Positions 36,426 to 48,109 of a stretch of DNA of 64,000 nt are shown in pieces. Origin of the DNA: Phymorhynchus buccinoides (taxonomy: Eukaryota; Mollusca; Gastropoda; Neogastropoda; Raphitomidae); NCBI GenBank assembly GCA_017654935.2, contig CM065693.1, forward strand, positions 9,304,172-9,368,171, in the 5' to 3' direction. Every line of letters begins with the position of its first letter. Position 1 is the stretch's first letter. A program made the position numbers and the translations under genes. The notes beneath the pieces are model-generated. The model did not search any database. It saw nothing but the letters and a program-made list of their open reading frames with translations, and had not been told where the DNA came from.

Positions 36426-37093
36426 ACCGTCTTTTTCGGACTATGACTACAAGGTAATATTTTGTTTAACCCTTTCACCGCCAGCCATACATCAGCCAAA
36501 AATGTCCATTAAATGTACCTGGGTATAGAACAAAATCCATCTGCAGTATTGGGGATTCTTCTGTGGCATATATAACATAAGGTCTATCCTTACTTCCCAA
36601 AACTAAGACAATAGGGTCTTTGGATAATAGACCCCAATTTGATGCCTTTTAGTGACATAGGTGTTAAATCACTGTGGTGCTAAAATGCGACTTTGGCGGT
36701 GAAAGGGTTAATCCAGACTGAGACCCCAGCACATTATAAAATGACTATTAACCCTTTCACCGCCAGCCAATTTTCAGCCAAAAATTGCCATTAAATTTAC
36801 CTGGGTAGAGAACAAAATCCATCTGCAGTATTGTGGATTCTCCTGTGACAGATATAAAATAAGGTCTATCCTTACTTCCCAAAACTAAGACAATAGGGTT
36901 TTTAGATAATGCACCCCAATTTGATGCCTTTTAGTGACATAGGTGTTAATCACTGTGGTGCTAAAAATGCTACTTTGGCGGTGAAAGGGTTAAAAAAAAG
37001 TAAGAAAACATAATAATAAAATCTGAATTTTGTGTAAAATGTTGGGTGCGTGCATTATACTAAGGTGTGCCTTATAGTCTGAAAACTACGGTA
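36426..37093. mobile_element. 'actataaggcg' MITE carrying two nested TTAA MITEs
   Basis: The host element has ends 'taccgtctttttcggactat' and 'ttatagtctgaaaactacgg'. Its body is interrupted by TTAA MITEs at 36466-36711 and 36748-36993, each leaving a TTAA on both sides. Removing both restores the order seen in the uninterrupted copy at 32690-32832. Confidence 0.85.
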
Positions 37094-37117
37094 TTGAGGA
37101 ACTTATTGTATGACACC

Positions 37118-37336
37118 TTAACCCTTTTACCGCCAATGTCGCATTTTTGCACCACAATGATTTAGCACCCATGTCACTAAAAGGCATCAAATCATCCAAA
37201 GACCCTATTCTTAATTTTGGGAGGTAAGGATAGGCCTTACTTTAAATATGTCACAGAGGAATCCCCAATATTACAATTTTTTTTATCTACCCAGGTAAAT
37301 TTAATGGAGAAAAATGGCTGGCAGCGAAAGGGTTAA
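37118..37336. mobile_element. TTAA-flanked MITE, copy 6
   Basis: Opposite orientation to copies 4 and 5, 25 bp beyond their host element; TTAACCCTTTTACCGCCA at the left and 'gcgaaagggttaa' at the right. Confidence 0.85.
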
Positions 37337-37639
37337 AGATTATAATCACTGACTGCTCACAAACTTTGAGTTGGAGCAACTACCATGGTTTACGGACTAC
37401 ACAGTGCTTTGTGTTACCATTATCAGGCATGCACCCCTCACCAATACAAACTCACAACAACAATCCAACATAATATCAACACACAAAAAGAAACATACCG
37501 AGGGGTGCCTGCCAGAACGGTCTATCTCAAAAGGAATAAAGAACACAGATAGGCAGTTCTGGCATTCACCCCACTTACATAATCATGCATGCAGGCACAT
37601 GCACACACTTCTGTAACTTATCCAACCAAACAATGGGCT

Positions 37640-39367
37640 CTGTCCTACACCATTGTATTTATTCTTTTCTTTTTTTCAGCGAAATTTGTTTGAACAGAAC
37701 ATCATTTTAAAACACAAACACAAGAAACATTCCTTTTGGTTTCAATTCTTATAAAAACGCATTTTGATGAAAGAATAAAAAGTCCCAATCATAATCGTTT
37801 CACTTTTGATTCTCTAGTGTTTAGAATCAATGTGTTTTAACTTTTATCAACTTTTTGGATTATATTTTAACAAAATGTAACCTTACATCATAGAACGAAT
37901 TAGAGAAACTCAAAATCAAAACCATCAAAGGAATTATTGACATAAAATGGCTTACACTTTATGGACAAGATATGTTACGGTTTGGAAAAAAAAAAAAAAA
38001 GAGAAAAACTAAATTGAAAACAAACTGCACGATATGACAAGTTTTGCAACAATAATAAGATTAAAAAACACACAAAAAACCTCTCCAATGACTGACAGAT
38101 TTCAACTTGGAAACGCATTATCTAATCTCCCATTCTCACACACACACACGCACATTCAAGCACACGTAGAAATTGTACGCCTTATGTGGTGCGCTTCAGT
38201 TTAAGGCATATCAATACCAAAGCAGAAACAAACTGGTGAGTTCAATTTGTTCTACAGCCCAGTATCAACAAGTTGAGTCTTGTCATCTCAAATCTGACAC
38301 AGTATTTATGCAATGCCAAAAGCAAGGTTTACTGGAACAATCTCAGGCTATCCTGTTGTACCACAAACCTTAATAATCACACAAAAATAATACAATTTTT
38401 AGCCTTGGATGGTTCTTGGCGGCTAGATAATTAGATTACAGATTAATAAAACAAATCCAAAAAACAGTTCACTTTAAACATATGATTGTGTCAATACACA
38501 TTTCAATGGTCTACGCAAGTGATTTGCAAAATTTGTGCACGACTTCTACACCACATTTTCGAAATAGCGCAAAAATGCATTTGTGTGTCATGACTGTCAT
38601 ACAGACTATATTTGATCAGTTTGAAGAAACTAACTGGTACTTGTGTTACTGTTCCCTACTGAGCCCTACATTTACTGATTTACACCTATATTTTAAAAAA
38701 TCCCACGCTCATTCAAAGCAAGCTATTTAAAGCCCATTCCACTATTTGGTACGAATAGACCATATTGTGCCAATGGAATGGACGAGCGAGTCATGATACG
38801 AACTCACATAGCATGCATCCTCAGATCCTGCGCACCAATAGCAGTATAAACTTAGACTTTGGGTGTGGGGCAGGATAAACATCCCCAATAGGAAGAAGAA
38901 AAAGTCCATAAGATAAGAGTGATGGAAAACAGGAAGAGTGGTGGCCAAGTTTTAATTCTGATACATGGTCAAAAGGTCCAAATACATGGTCAAAAGGTCC
39001 ACTTTTGTGGCAATTCAAGTCATCAAACATTACAATCTTGATAGAAAAGAATGAACAAGCGAGCTTAACTCAGGTGCATCACCACCTATTCATAAATAGT
39101 GATGCATCTTGACAGCAACAATGGCTGGTCACAATGCATGAGAAAACAGACCATGGCCTGTATTCACATTGAGATAGCATGAGACTTATCCATCATATCT
39201 TATAAGTCCTTCTAAAGTCCTCTTCAATCCTACTACTTAAGTAACTTTGGAAAGACTTCCAAGATATTATGATGATACGTCTCATCCTATCTCAATGTGA
39301 ATACAGGCCCAGAATAATTTTCTCAATGTACTAAAAAATATAAAAAAATCTCTAAACGTAGTAAAAC

Positions 39368-39399
<32 letters not shown>

Positions 39400-39866
39400 C
39401 AAGTACAGATTTAAACAAAATGACGAGCGTATTTTTCTTTTTGCTCTTTTTTTTTTAAAGCTAACTGGAATACATTGTCATTTGTGACTTGCTGAACAAA
39501 GTAGGACCAACAGACATTTTGGCATTAACCGAGACAGGATTACACTATGTTGTAAGATTTGAGAACTAAAAAGTGTTCTTAATCTTAGACATTAATTTGA
39601 TTAATCCATGGTGAAAGCACTGAAACCCTCATTCTCTTGAACTTAAATCACACGTTCATACAATCTTTAGCATTTTCCATACAATCTTTAGCATAAATTT
39701 ATAAATGAGATATTTAGAAGTCATGCTGAAAGCCAGTCATGTGCTCCTCACTGCACATTATGCATTTTCGTTGTTCTTGTGTATGATTGTCTCTTCCTGC
39801 ACTTATTACATTTCACTTCACGCAAGTTGGGGCGTGAAAAAAAAAAGCCATGAATTAATTTCTGCG
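37640..39866 (-). other. Probable 3' UTR of the BTB gene
   Basis: About 2.2 kb of AT-rich sequence, mostly unique apart from one palindromic element at 39155-39310, without ORFs of note. An AATAAA on the minus strand near 37657 could be the polyadenylation signal. Inferred from position only. Confidence 0.35.
39155..39310. repeat. Snapback palindrome, copy 2 (diverged)
   Basis: Ends 'ggcctgtattcacattgaga' and 'tctcaatgtgaatacaggcc' match copy 1; the centre differs. Confidence 0.8.
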
Positions 39867-40180
39867 TTAATGAACCAGCTTTCGTTCAAGGAACCGCACC
39901 CTTCTCGTAAGAACGTCATTTTTCGTTTGAAGAGAGAGCGATTTGAAATGCTCGTTGGACTCGATACTGGACAGTTGTTTTCGACACAAGGCTGATACAA
40001 GCGGGTCAAAAAACTTATCTGTCCCATATTTTTCGCACAGCCAAAGGTACAAGCAAACCGCTGACGTGGCCACATGATCGAGATCAATCTGATGCTGGAG
40101 GTAGTCCTCGCATTTCACACGGACATGTCGACACTGGAAGTAGTCGGCAAGGGGGAACATTTCCATCAGCATTGTGTCAT
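39867..40180 (-). CDS. BTB protein exon 2 (terminal coding exon)
   Basis: Acceptor tttccag; encodes DDTMLMEMFPLADYFQCRH through RKLVH then TAA at 39867-39869. The intron side of the acceptor contains a (TG)n run (40219-40258). Confidence 0.88.
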
Positions 40181-40218
40181 CTGGAAACATAAACAAAAGC
40201 GAACACATGCACGAGCAT

Positions 40219-40261
<43 letters not shown>

Positions 40262-43200
40262 CGTGCGAGCCATATCGTTCATCAATGACCAATACATTTT
40301 TCATAACCAAAATCTGTCTTTAATAATATGTGCTGGAAAGAAAATACACAGTAAATAAACACACTAAGTATACATTTTCTTGGGTTCAATAAGAAATAAT
40401 CATGTCTAGCAAAAGAAATAAAAAGTCTAGTTCTGGGTTGGGAAAGGGAAAACTACACTTCAGTTCGGCCCCAGCAAGCTGGGATCCAGCTGACCCTAGA
40501 CAATGCCCAAGCCTCAAAATTCTGATCGCTTCTCGGCCTTTTGGCTAAGACAGTGATTCAGGAACATAATTTTTTGTTTATACCCTGGTTGGTTTGTTCA
40601 GCCCGTCGTACATGGCGAAAGCCGATACGCGACGTTAAACTGAACTTCCATCCTCAACCAAAACGACAGAACAAACCAGCCGCCGTGGCGTAGTGGTTAG
40701 TATTGCCACTACTGGCTGGGAGGTCACGGGTTCGAATCCCATCAGAGGCAAGTTTTGTTTCGGTCATGGACCGACTCCTACCCAGAGTGAGTGGCTATGG
40801 GCTCAATGAGAAGACTGAAACCACACAGCAGTCGAGCTTCATCCGCTTAACGGATGCGATTGAACAAATCAGCCGCCGTGGCGTAGTGGTTAGTATTGCC
40901 ACTACTGGCTGGGAGGTCACGGGTTCGAATCCCATCAGAGGCAAGTTTTGTTTCGGTCATGGACCGACTCCTACCCAGAGTGAGTGGCTATGGGCTCAAT
41001 GAGAAGACTGAAACCACACAGCAGTCGAGCTTCATCCGCTTAACGGATGCGATTCTGAAAGTGTTGCTTTAATTTCAAGACCAACACTGCAGGTGTCTGT
41101 AGTTCTCGGGCCTGGTTAACGCCGGGATATCATTATGAAAGGAAGCGTAGAATACAGCCCTGTCATGTAGTCTCAGACCGATACGGAACTCCATAGCATC
41201 ATCATCATCATCATCATCATAGTCATCCGCCTCATTTCCATCAAGCATTAAAAAGAAAAATGTCTCAAATTCTGTGGCTTTGCATGCCCTGCTCTCATGG
41301 TGACCCCAGTTTCGGTTTCCGATCCAGTCTATATGCCTTGGTGCGTTCGGGTCAAAGTCATGGGATCAGTGTATTCTGGGGAGCTGTCGGTGGACGGTCG
41401 TGGTGGCGCCCTCGGAGGAGGACCTCACTCACGCTGGCTCCGCGACTAAGAGAATAGTGTCGTCAGTAGGGGGCTTAGTAGGTGGTGTCCTGAATAGGCT
41501 CCACTGAAGTGTGTGAAGGGACTGAGGTAGGGGCATTTGTTGAGGGTCTCAGTGCCGAGTTGTGGCTAAGAGCTCTGCTCAGATGCTGGCTCTCCTCCAG
41601 GGTTTGGGATGTTGGTCCAGTTCAGGTGGTGTTGACGCCTGTAGTTAAAGAACGCCAGGGACAGTGCTGTGACAACTCTTTCTGGGAGGTAGTTCCACTC
41701 CAGGATCGTGCAAGGGAAAAAGGTTCCCTGACAGTACTGCATCCAGCATGTTGTGATATCATACATCTGTGAGTTGGTCTGGCGTCCAGTTTTCTTCTGG
41801 CATTTTGTATTTGCCACATGATTGGTCTCAATTCTCAGGATTCCCTTCTTGTATTTGTACAGTGCTGAATTGTGCCCTTTTCTCCTCTAACACAGCGAAG
41901 GCCAGGCAAGTTCTTGGTCTCAATTCTCAGGATTCCCTTCTTGTATTTGTACATAGTGCTGAATTGTGCCCTTTTCTCCTCTAACACAGCGAAGGCCAGG
42001 CAAGTTCTTGGTCTCAATTCTCAGGATTCCCTTCTTGTATTTGTACATAGTGGTGAATTGTGCCTTTTTCTCCTCTAACACAGCGAAGGCCAGGCAAGTT
42101 CTTGCAGCATACTGTCGACACTGCAGGTCTGCTTGTAGTCCTGCATGGTCCATCTGGCTGCACGCCTCTGGGCTTTATCGACAGCCAATACAGGTTGTTG
42201 TGGTAGGGTCCCATACAGGACTAGCAAGGCTACGGCCCTATAATATCATATGTGGACAGAACCTTCAAGAACATCTGTAGAGTAAATTGTTAACTTTAAA
42301 GGTGGACCCTGACGGATGAGTTTTTGCTAGAAACACGCTGAGATCACCAGAAAGACAGCCTTTTCAAGGATTGGAACTCACTTTGCTCTGGTTTCCTATA
42401 AATTGAACCGTCAAAACGGCGATTGCTCCTTGGCGGAGATGCCGGAGAGAGTAGCCATTTTGGATGGGGAGGGTGGAGGTCACTCATTGTGGTTGAAGCG
42501 TTTTCTTTTTTTTGTAGTGCAGTAAAAAAAAATTGAGCTATTTCCTTTGTTGTGAGCGAAACTCCTTTAGATAAACAGTATTTTTATTATTAAAAAATAA
42601 TAAAAACGCTTGTATTGCAAAAACAATCGTGCAAACAATTTGGCGGCCATTAGTAAAGAGACGGCACACGCCTTCTCTTTGGGTGAAATAATTTGACTTC
42701 CAGCACCTCCGCCAAGGATGAATCGCCGATTTGACGGTTTGATTTCTAGGAAACCAGAGCAAAGTGAGTGCTGCGATCTCTGTAAAGGGTGTTTTCCTGT
42801 TGATCTCGACGTGTTTCTTTTTTTTTAAAACTCACCCGTCAGGGTGCCCCTTTAAGATTAAAATTACAGCCCTGCCAACAACTAAGGCCATGTCAGGGCT
42901 GTCACCACATTAAATCTTACCACGTAATAAATGAACTTTGATACTTATCTTTACTATTCAACTGGCCTCATCTACTGTACTTTAAAATTGTCATTTTTGC
43001 AGATGAGTACATACACACAAAGAATTAAATTTTGAATGGATTGAATTTTATAAAATAAAATAAAAAAGCTATTGCCACTATGCCACAAGTACATGGCTCT
43101 ACGCCAACTAGACAAGTATTGCTTCATCAGTTCTTACTTCCTCTATGTGCATCAAAAATACATTTTTTAAATGTGTCTTTCTTACAAGTACAACAAGTAA

Positions 43201-43719
43201 ACAATCACACCTGGTAAATCTGTTGTCATTAGAACCCTAAACTGTGGTCTGTAAACAACCTAAAATTTTCACGGGTAAAGTTCTGCTGTAGTTTAACTTA
43301 CCACTGATGGCGTAAAAGGAGTGAACTGGATACATATGTTTCAAGAATAGTGCCATCGCATCATATTCAATGACCAGAAAGTCGTCTCCTTTCAACTCAA
43401 TCTCCTGGGCATTGGTTTCAGCAAATTCCTTAGAACTCAGCAACACTCGGAAGTAGGAACAGGACAGGGCAAGAATCTGTCTGTGCGTGTGTAATTTCTT
43501 CCCCTCCACAATCAGGACCACGTCGGAACCACAAAACTGTGTGTAAAAGGGGTTTAGCGAGTTAACAGGGAAGTCTTCCATGTATGATTGCTGACAGCGT
43601 TTTGGTTCTGGAGAGTGCTCGTCTTGGCATGTGCGCAATGACTTCCTTTGTTTTCGGTCAAAGTCAGAGGATGTGTCCGATGACATACGACTACAACTAT
43701 AAGGTTGCGGAGAAGACAT
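39867..43719 (-). CDS. BTB/POZ-domain protein, complete, 2 coding exons
   Basis: Exons 43719-43302 and 40180-39867, joined in phase 1 (AGTG|GTAAGT; tttccag|ATGAC), give 243 aa. The ATG at 43719 is the first after an in-frame TAA. Residues 1-55 are Ser/charged and unstructured. The BTB fold follows: FCGSDVVLIVEGKKLHTHRQ, ILALSCSYFRVLLSS, then after the junction MLMEMFPLADYFQCRHVRVK and KCEDYL. The C-terminal ~70 residues are helical and end in a basic LTRRVRFLERKLVH. No Kelch, MATH or zinc-finger partner is visible. BTB domains dimerise and often recruit cullin-3; whether this one does is unknown. The 3.1-kb intron holds SINEs, a LINE fragment and a palindromic repeat. Confidence 0.88.
40525..40653 (+). 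repeat. U2-snRNA-headed SINE-like repeat, copy 2
   Basis: Begins with the exact U2 5' end (ATCGCTTCTCGGCCTTTTGG, CTAAGA) and otherwise matches the copy at 12854 with only a few differences. It lies in the BTB gene intron immediately before a tRNA-headed repeat. Confidence 0.82.
40679..41447 (+). repeat. tRNA-headed composite repeat, family B, tandem heads
   Basis: The ~185-bp head (box A 'ccgtggcgtagtggttag', box B 'gggttcgaatccca') is present twice in a row (40679-40862, 40863-), and only the second carries the ~500-bp body. The head duplication is nearly perfect, hence recent. Confidence 0.82.
41560..42285 (-). mobile_element. LINE ORF2 3' end with internal 94-bp triplication
   Basis: The minus strand gives a QRRAARWTMQDYKQTCS-type segment, LAWPSL, and then the C-terminal FFPCTILEWNYLPERVVTAL, typical of the end of non-LTR ORF2. 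A ~94-bp piece ('ggtctcaattctcaggattc' to 'cagcgaaggccaggcaag') is present three times in tandem at 41825-42104. Confidence 0.8.
42293..42860. mobile_element. Long palindromic repeat 'gaccctgacggatgag', copy 1
   Basis: ~560 bp with extended inverted halves: 'ggaccctgacggatgagttt', 'actttgctctggtttccta', 'ttggcggagatgccgg' against their complements ending 'acccgtcagggtgcccc'. Second copy at 51112-51690 in the same form. Confidence 0.8.
43302..43719 (-). CDS. BTB protein exon 1
   Basis: Encodes residues 1-139 plus one base: disordered N-terminus (many Ser, EPKRCQQSYMED) and the first half of the BTB fold up to MYPVHSFYAIS. Donor GTAAGT is consensus. Confidence 0.88.
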
Positions 43720-44106
43720 CTTCGTCCAAGGCAACGTCTTTTAACAGTTAGTCGTGATTAGAAGTGTGCAGAATGAACAGCAGTGCAGATCTGCAACACA
43801 CATACCATGTCATGAAAGGTTAAGCTCACCAGTGAGTCAAATCATTTCTATCCCCACTAAAAAGGTGGGTTTTGTCAACATTGTATAATGGGGAGGTGCC
43901 CGTTAAGTCCCAGGCCCGCTCCCTCTGAGTGGTTACATGTCTATGTCCACGTGATTATAAATGTTCATGTGTCGATGTGACATGCCTGTTCTGGTCATTT
44001 TGGTACCTTGTACAGTGTAGATGACCTGTGGTCAGTGACAATGACCGGTGGTCACTTTGACTTAAAAATAAAATTTTGATTCTTAACAGCTTATTTCCCG
44101 TCACCA

Positions 44107-44274
44107 GGGCCTGTATTCACGTTGAGATAGCATCAGACTTAGCATGATGCTAACTTAGAAGCTCTTCCAATGTCCTGTAGGATTTAATAGGACTTTTGGA
44201 AGAGCTTCTAAGTTAGCATGATGCTAAGTCTCATGCTATCTCAACGTGACGTGAATACAGACCCAGGTGATTAT
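44107..44274. repeat. Snapback palindrome, copy 3
   Basis: Arms as in copy 1 with a longer centre ('tgtcctgtaggatttaatag') that is itself partly palindromic. Confidence 0.85.
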
Positions 44275-45335
44275 TTTATGCACTTATAGATATATAATGC
44301 AGATGACCAGTGGTCACTTTGGATGCAAGGTGGGTCAGGGGTTGGAAAGGGTAGGCAGGGTTGTGGAGGGAGGGATTGGGGGAATGGGTGCGAATTGGGA
44401 CACTCTTCCGCAGATCCCCAATTTCTACAGTGACAGTATAGTCAAGTTTGACTGTGGTCACTTTAATACAGGAAGGAAGGAAGATGGGAAGGGGGGGGGG
44501 GGTGGTTGCTTATTTAAATCTGTGTTATTATTATTATTATTATTAGTAGTAGTAGTAGTAGCAGTAGTACTACTACTAGTAGTAATTAGGGACAAAACAA
44601 GCTGTGAAGCTTTTTAGGAGTCTCATCGTTTTAAACATTGGCAGACCTGTATCCTTTAGGTCAAGGTTTGTACGGTTAAACAAATTTCCTATAAAACAAA
44701 TAAGCTTCTAAATATACTAATAAATTTTGGAAATTCATCAAGACGATTTTGGAAGATGTTAGTATTTGGTACACATTTTAACTCAAAGGGAAATTCATTC
44801 CACATGTTAGCAACTCTGTTACTAGTGTTAGTGTTACTGAAAACATTTTTTTCTAATATCAGTATTACTATTAGTAGCACTATTACACCTTTTGATAAAT
44901 ATCTTACCATCAGAATTTCTTGTCAGATTATACTGTGCCACAGTATAATCTAACAAGAAATTCTGTGGTGATTCAAAGAATTTTTATGATAAATTTTGTC
45001 CCATGATTATAATACACAGTGCCACCCCTGAAACACCAAAGAATAAAATGACAATAATTACAATACCTTGTCCAGGCACGCTCTGGGTCTTCTTTCTTTT
45101 CAATGAGACTTTTAATCTAGGTCTTCACCAGGGTTCCATTAGCCAATGAAAGTCACTTAAATGCCAAGCATTACACATGACACATGACAAAAAAACTAAA
45201 ACATGACAAAACCAAAATATCCAACCCAAAAACGATCATAAAATCTACTTGTCTACAACAACAACAAAATGCTACTTTTGATCCACACAACGAACCATAG
45301 TTTTGGTCTTAAAGAAATCCGTTACACACAAAGAA

Positions 45336-45339
<4 letters not shown>

Positions 45340-45385
<46 letters not shown>

Positions 45386-45392
45386 GGGGGGG

Positions 45393-45436
<44 letters not shown>
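45340..45436. repeat. (GA)n array
   Basis: Two GA blocks separated by a short G-run. Confidence 0.95.
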
Positions 45437-45439
45437 TGA

Positions 45440-46671
45440 GACGGGACAGTCAATGACTGAATGTTGCGCTAGACTTGCGACCTACTCATTCAAATATAGA
45501 AATCTCGGTCCGCCACGTGTTTCAACCGGTCATCCAATTATGACGTTTGTTACCGATTTTAGTCGAAGTTCCTCTACGACATGTATTACAGATTCGAAGC
45601 TCATATTTCTTTACTGACGTTTCCAATCTTTGAAACCCGTACTTGTAACATTGATTTGTAAAATCGACACACTAATTCCTCGCATTCTTTTACTAGGACT
45701 ATTTTCCAAAGGATTCAGTCTATCATGCACCTAGATCAATTTGATCATTTCTGTAGACTTACTTCATCAGTTTTATAATGAATTATAAAGAAGCTATCCC
45801 AAGCTCTAAATGAATTAGCATCTCGGCTAAATAGTTGCAATCCTAAGTCTGAATTTAATTTGTTCTACACCACCATCATGAAATAAATCAAAGTCGAAAA
45901 ATACTGATACTCACAGCCCAACAAGGATGATCGCTCCCAATAGGAGGATGTACAGGTAGTGATCGAGATAGCAGGTCAGAGAGACTGATTTTGGCCTAGG
46001 GTTACAACCTATATAACCTACCAAACAAAGACTTGTAGTGACCTGATTATCTATTGGTCAATTATCCAACACATGTAAACTTTAACACATTATAGTCAAA
46101 ATTAAACTACCATTTTCGTCTATTTCCTGATCAACAACATAAAGAGAACATTCCAACGTATATTCAATTATTATTTGCTGCAATTAAGTTAATTTAATAA
46201 TAACATTACTCATCAAGCCAGACTTCCTGTTTTTCTGATTGGTTGATCAGAAAAAGGATCTACTTCCTTATGTTTCTCATTGGTCGAATTTTACATATTA
46301 CCACCTGAAATTGAATAACCACCTATTCCTTAGTTATTCATCCCAACCAGGGTTAGGCCTATGGTGTACTTTTCGTGTCAAAATTGAACGAAAAGTTCAC
46401 ATTATAACATAACAATAATGACATTCTACTTTATACTTTTAAAATAAATTTGCATAAAATCTTAAATATATAGTATAACTAAATAATCCCTACTATGTAC
46501 CTGTTGTCTTTAAAATAATTTTCTTTCATCCAAGGGAAGTAAAATAACCTGTCTGTTAGTAAGAAGAGAGTTATGTCCCCTGTGTTCCCTCTTACTTATT
46601 CTCTCTCTCTCTCTGGTATGTAAACCCTCCTAAACTTAGCCATCAGTTGGAGGAGGTTACACTTACAAAAC

Positions 46672-46710
<39 letters not shown>

Positions 46711-47030
46711 TGACACACACACTCCAGCCTTTAATTCAAACTGTATGAGCGATCGAGAAAGAAACTAATCTTTACCAACACATATTTTTTACAAACAGGA
46801 TTATTAATTCTAGGAACTCATTACCCAGAACCACAGCCCATATAAGTCACCTCGGGGACACTCGACAGCTTTAAACATAATTTAGATATAAATACTGGGA
46901 AGAATATTGCTTCCACACAAATTTGAAAATCAATTAGGAAGCCATGCCTTAATTACCATCAAATGCTGCACTCTCAATACTAAATACAGGTTTAACAGGC
47001 GTGGTCACCGCTACAGCTATCTGTATTAAT
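45440..47030. other. AT-rich stretch without recognised gene
   Basis: Apart from the orphan-exon candidate and a (CA)n array at 46674-46709, nothing is recognised. Confidence 0.45.
45915..45995 (-). CDS. Possible orphan exon with a membrane segment
   Basis: 81 nt between 'ccctag' and a strong donor CT|GTGAGT on the minus strand. One frame gives CYLDHYLYILLLGAIILVGL, a plausible transmembrane helix; another frame is also open, so the frame is not determined. No neighbouring exon was found. It could be chance. Confidence 0.2.
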
Positions 47031-47275
47031 AGTTAAAAAAATCGGGACTTTACTGGTTTCGTACTGCCTCCGGGCATTGCCTCCAGTATTGTTCCCACCA
47101 TATTTGTATTTACAAATGTCCCATATGTGTCTGATACAGACCAAGAGGACGTAAAACTCCATTTTCGTCGTGCTGCACTCTCAATTAAAGCAACACACAT
47201 TGAGAACCAAAATTGAAAAACTACATGCAGTGTAGCAGGCAAAAGGCTGTAAGTTAAAAACGCATGAGCAGTGTC

Positions 47276-47660
47276 AGTAGAGTGGCACGCACAGTGATAG
47301 CGCGTTCGCTTTGTGTCAAGTAAACCCGAGTTCGAACCTGGGTACAGGGGATTTTTCTTCTCACTTTGCACTAGGCCTTGCGGTCTGAACGTGGAGTCTT
47401 TCGGTTGAGACGATAAACCGAGGTCCTGTGTGCTCATGCACTTAGCACACGTTAAACCCAGTGGCAACGAAAAAGTTGTCATTTGGTCAAAATTTACCCC
47501 CCTCCCTTCCTTCCTCATCTGCAGTCACACAAAAATCGCATGGAAAAAAAAAAAGAAAACAAAATTGGGTGGCGCACCTCTGGCTGCGACGCGCTCTCCA
47601 GGTGGGAGCAATCCGAATTTCACAGACGCCTCGATCTGTGACTATAATGTACCTAACCTA
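47276..47660 (+). repeat. tRNA-headed SINE, family A, copy 2
   Basis: Same order as the copy at 11190: box A, box B 'gagttcgaacctgggt', central 'gtctgaacgtggagtctttc', 3' 'gtacctaacctaacc'. Confidence 0.85.
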
Positions 47661-47734
47661 ACCGTATGTAAAAGTATGCTATGCTATATATAATAATAAT
47701 AATAATGAGTAATAAAGACATTTATAGAGCGCAC

Positions 47735-48080
47735 ATTCTTTTTCTTCGACTCGCTCAGACAGTTTCCTGTCAAGATGAGCATACATATCGATGCGGTCAT
47801 GCTGCCGTTATGCGCCTAAGAAATCACCTAGGCCCAGCATACAAACATCCGACTTCAGCTGAAGAAATCTTTGTAAGAATTTATAGAAAAAAAGTATGGC
47901 AGGAGAATGGACAGTGAACTCATAGAAAGATAAGAAGATGACAGTAAGCAAAGGTAAAAATCAGAGTCAAAGAGAGTGAACAGAGGAAGTGGGTCAAGCA
48001 CAAAACTTCCTAAACAGTCAAAAAGGTGGGGTTCATTCTATTTGTACGTTAAGACCCCCCCCCCCCCCGGGGGGGGGGGG
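47735..48080 (+). repeat. Dispersed repeat with G-tract, second copy
   Basis: Same body as 11630-11990; here the 3' end is a run of C followed directly by a run of G (about 48055-48080). Confidence 0.8.
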
Positions 48081-48109
48081 CTCATTCTAGACGAACTACT
48101 CATGGCTCA

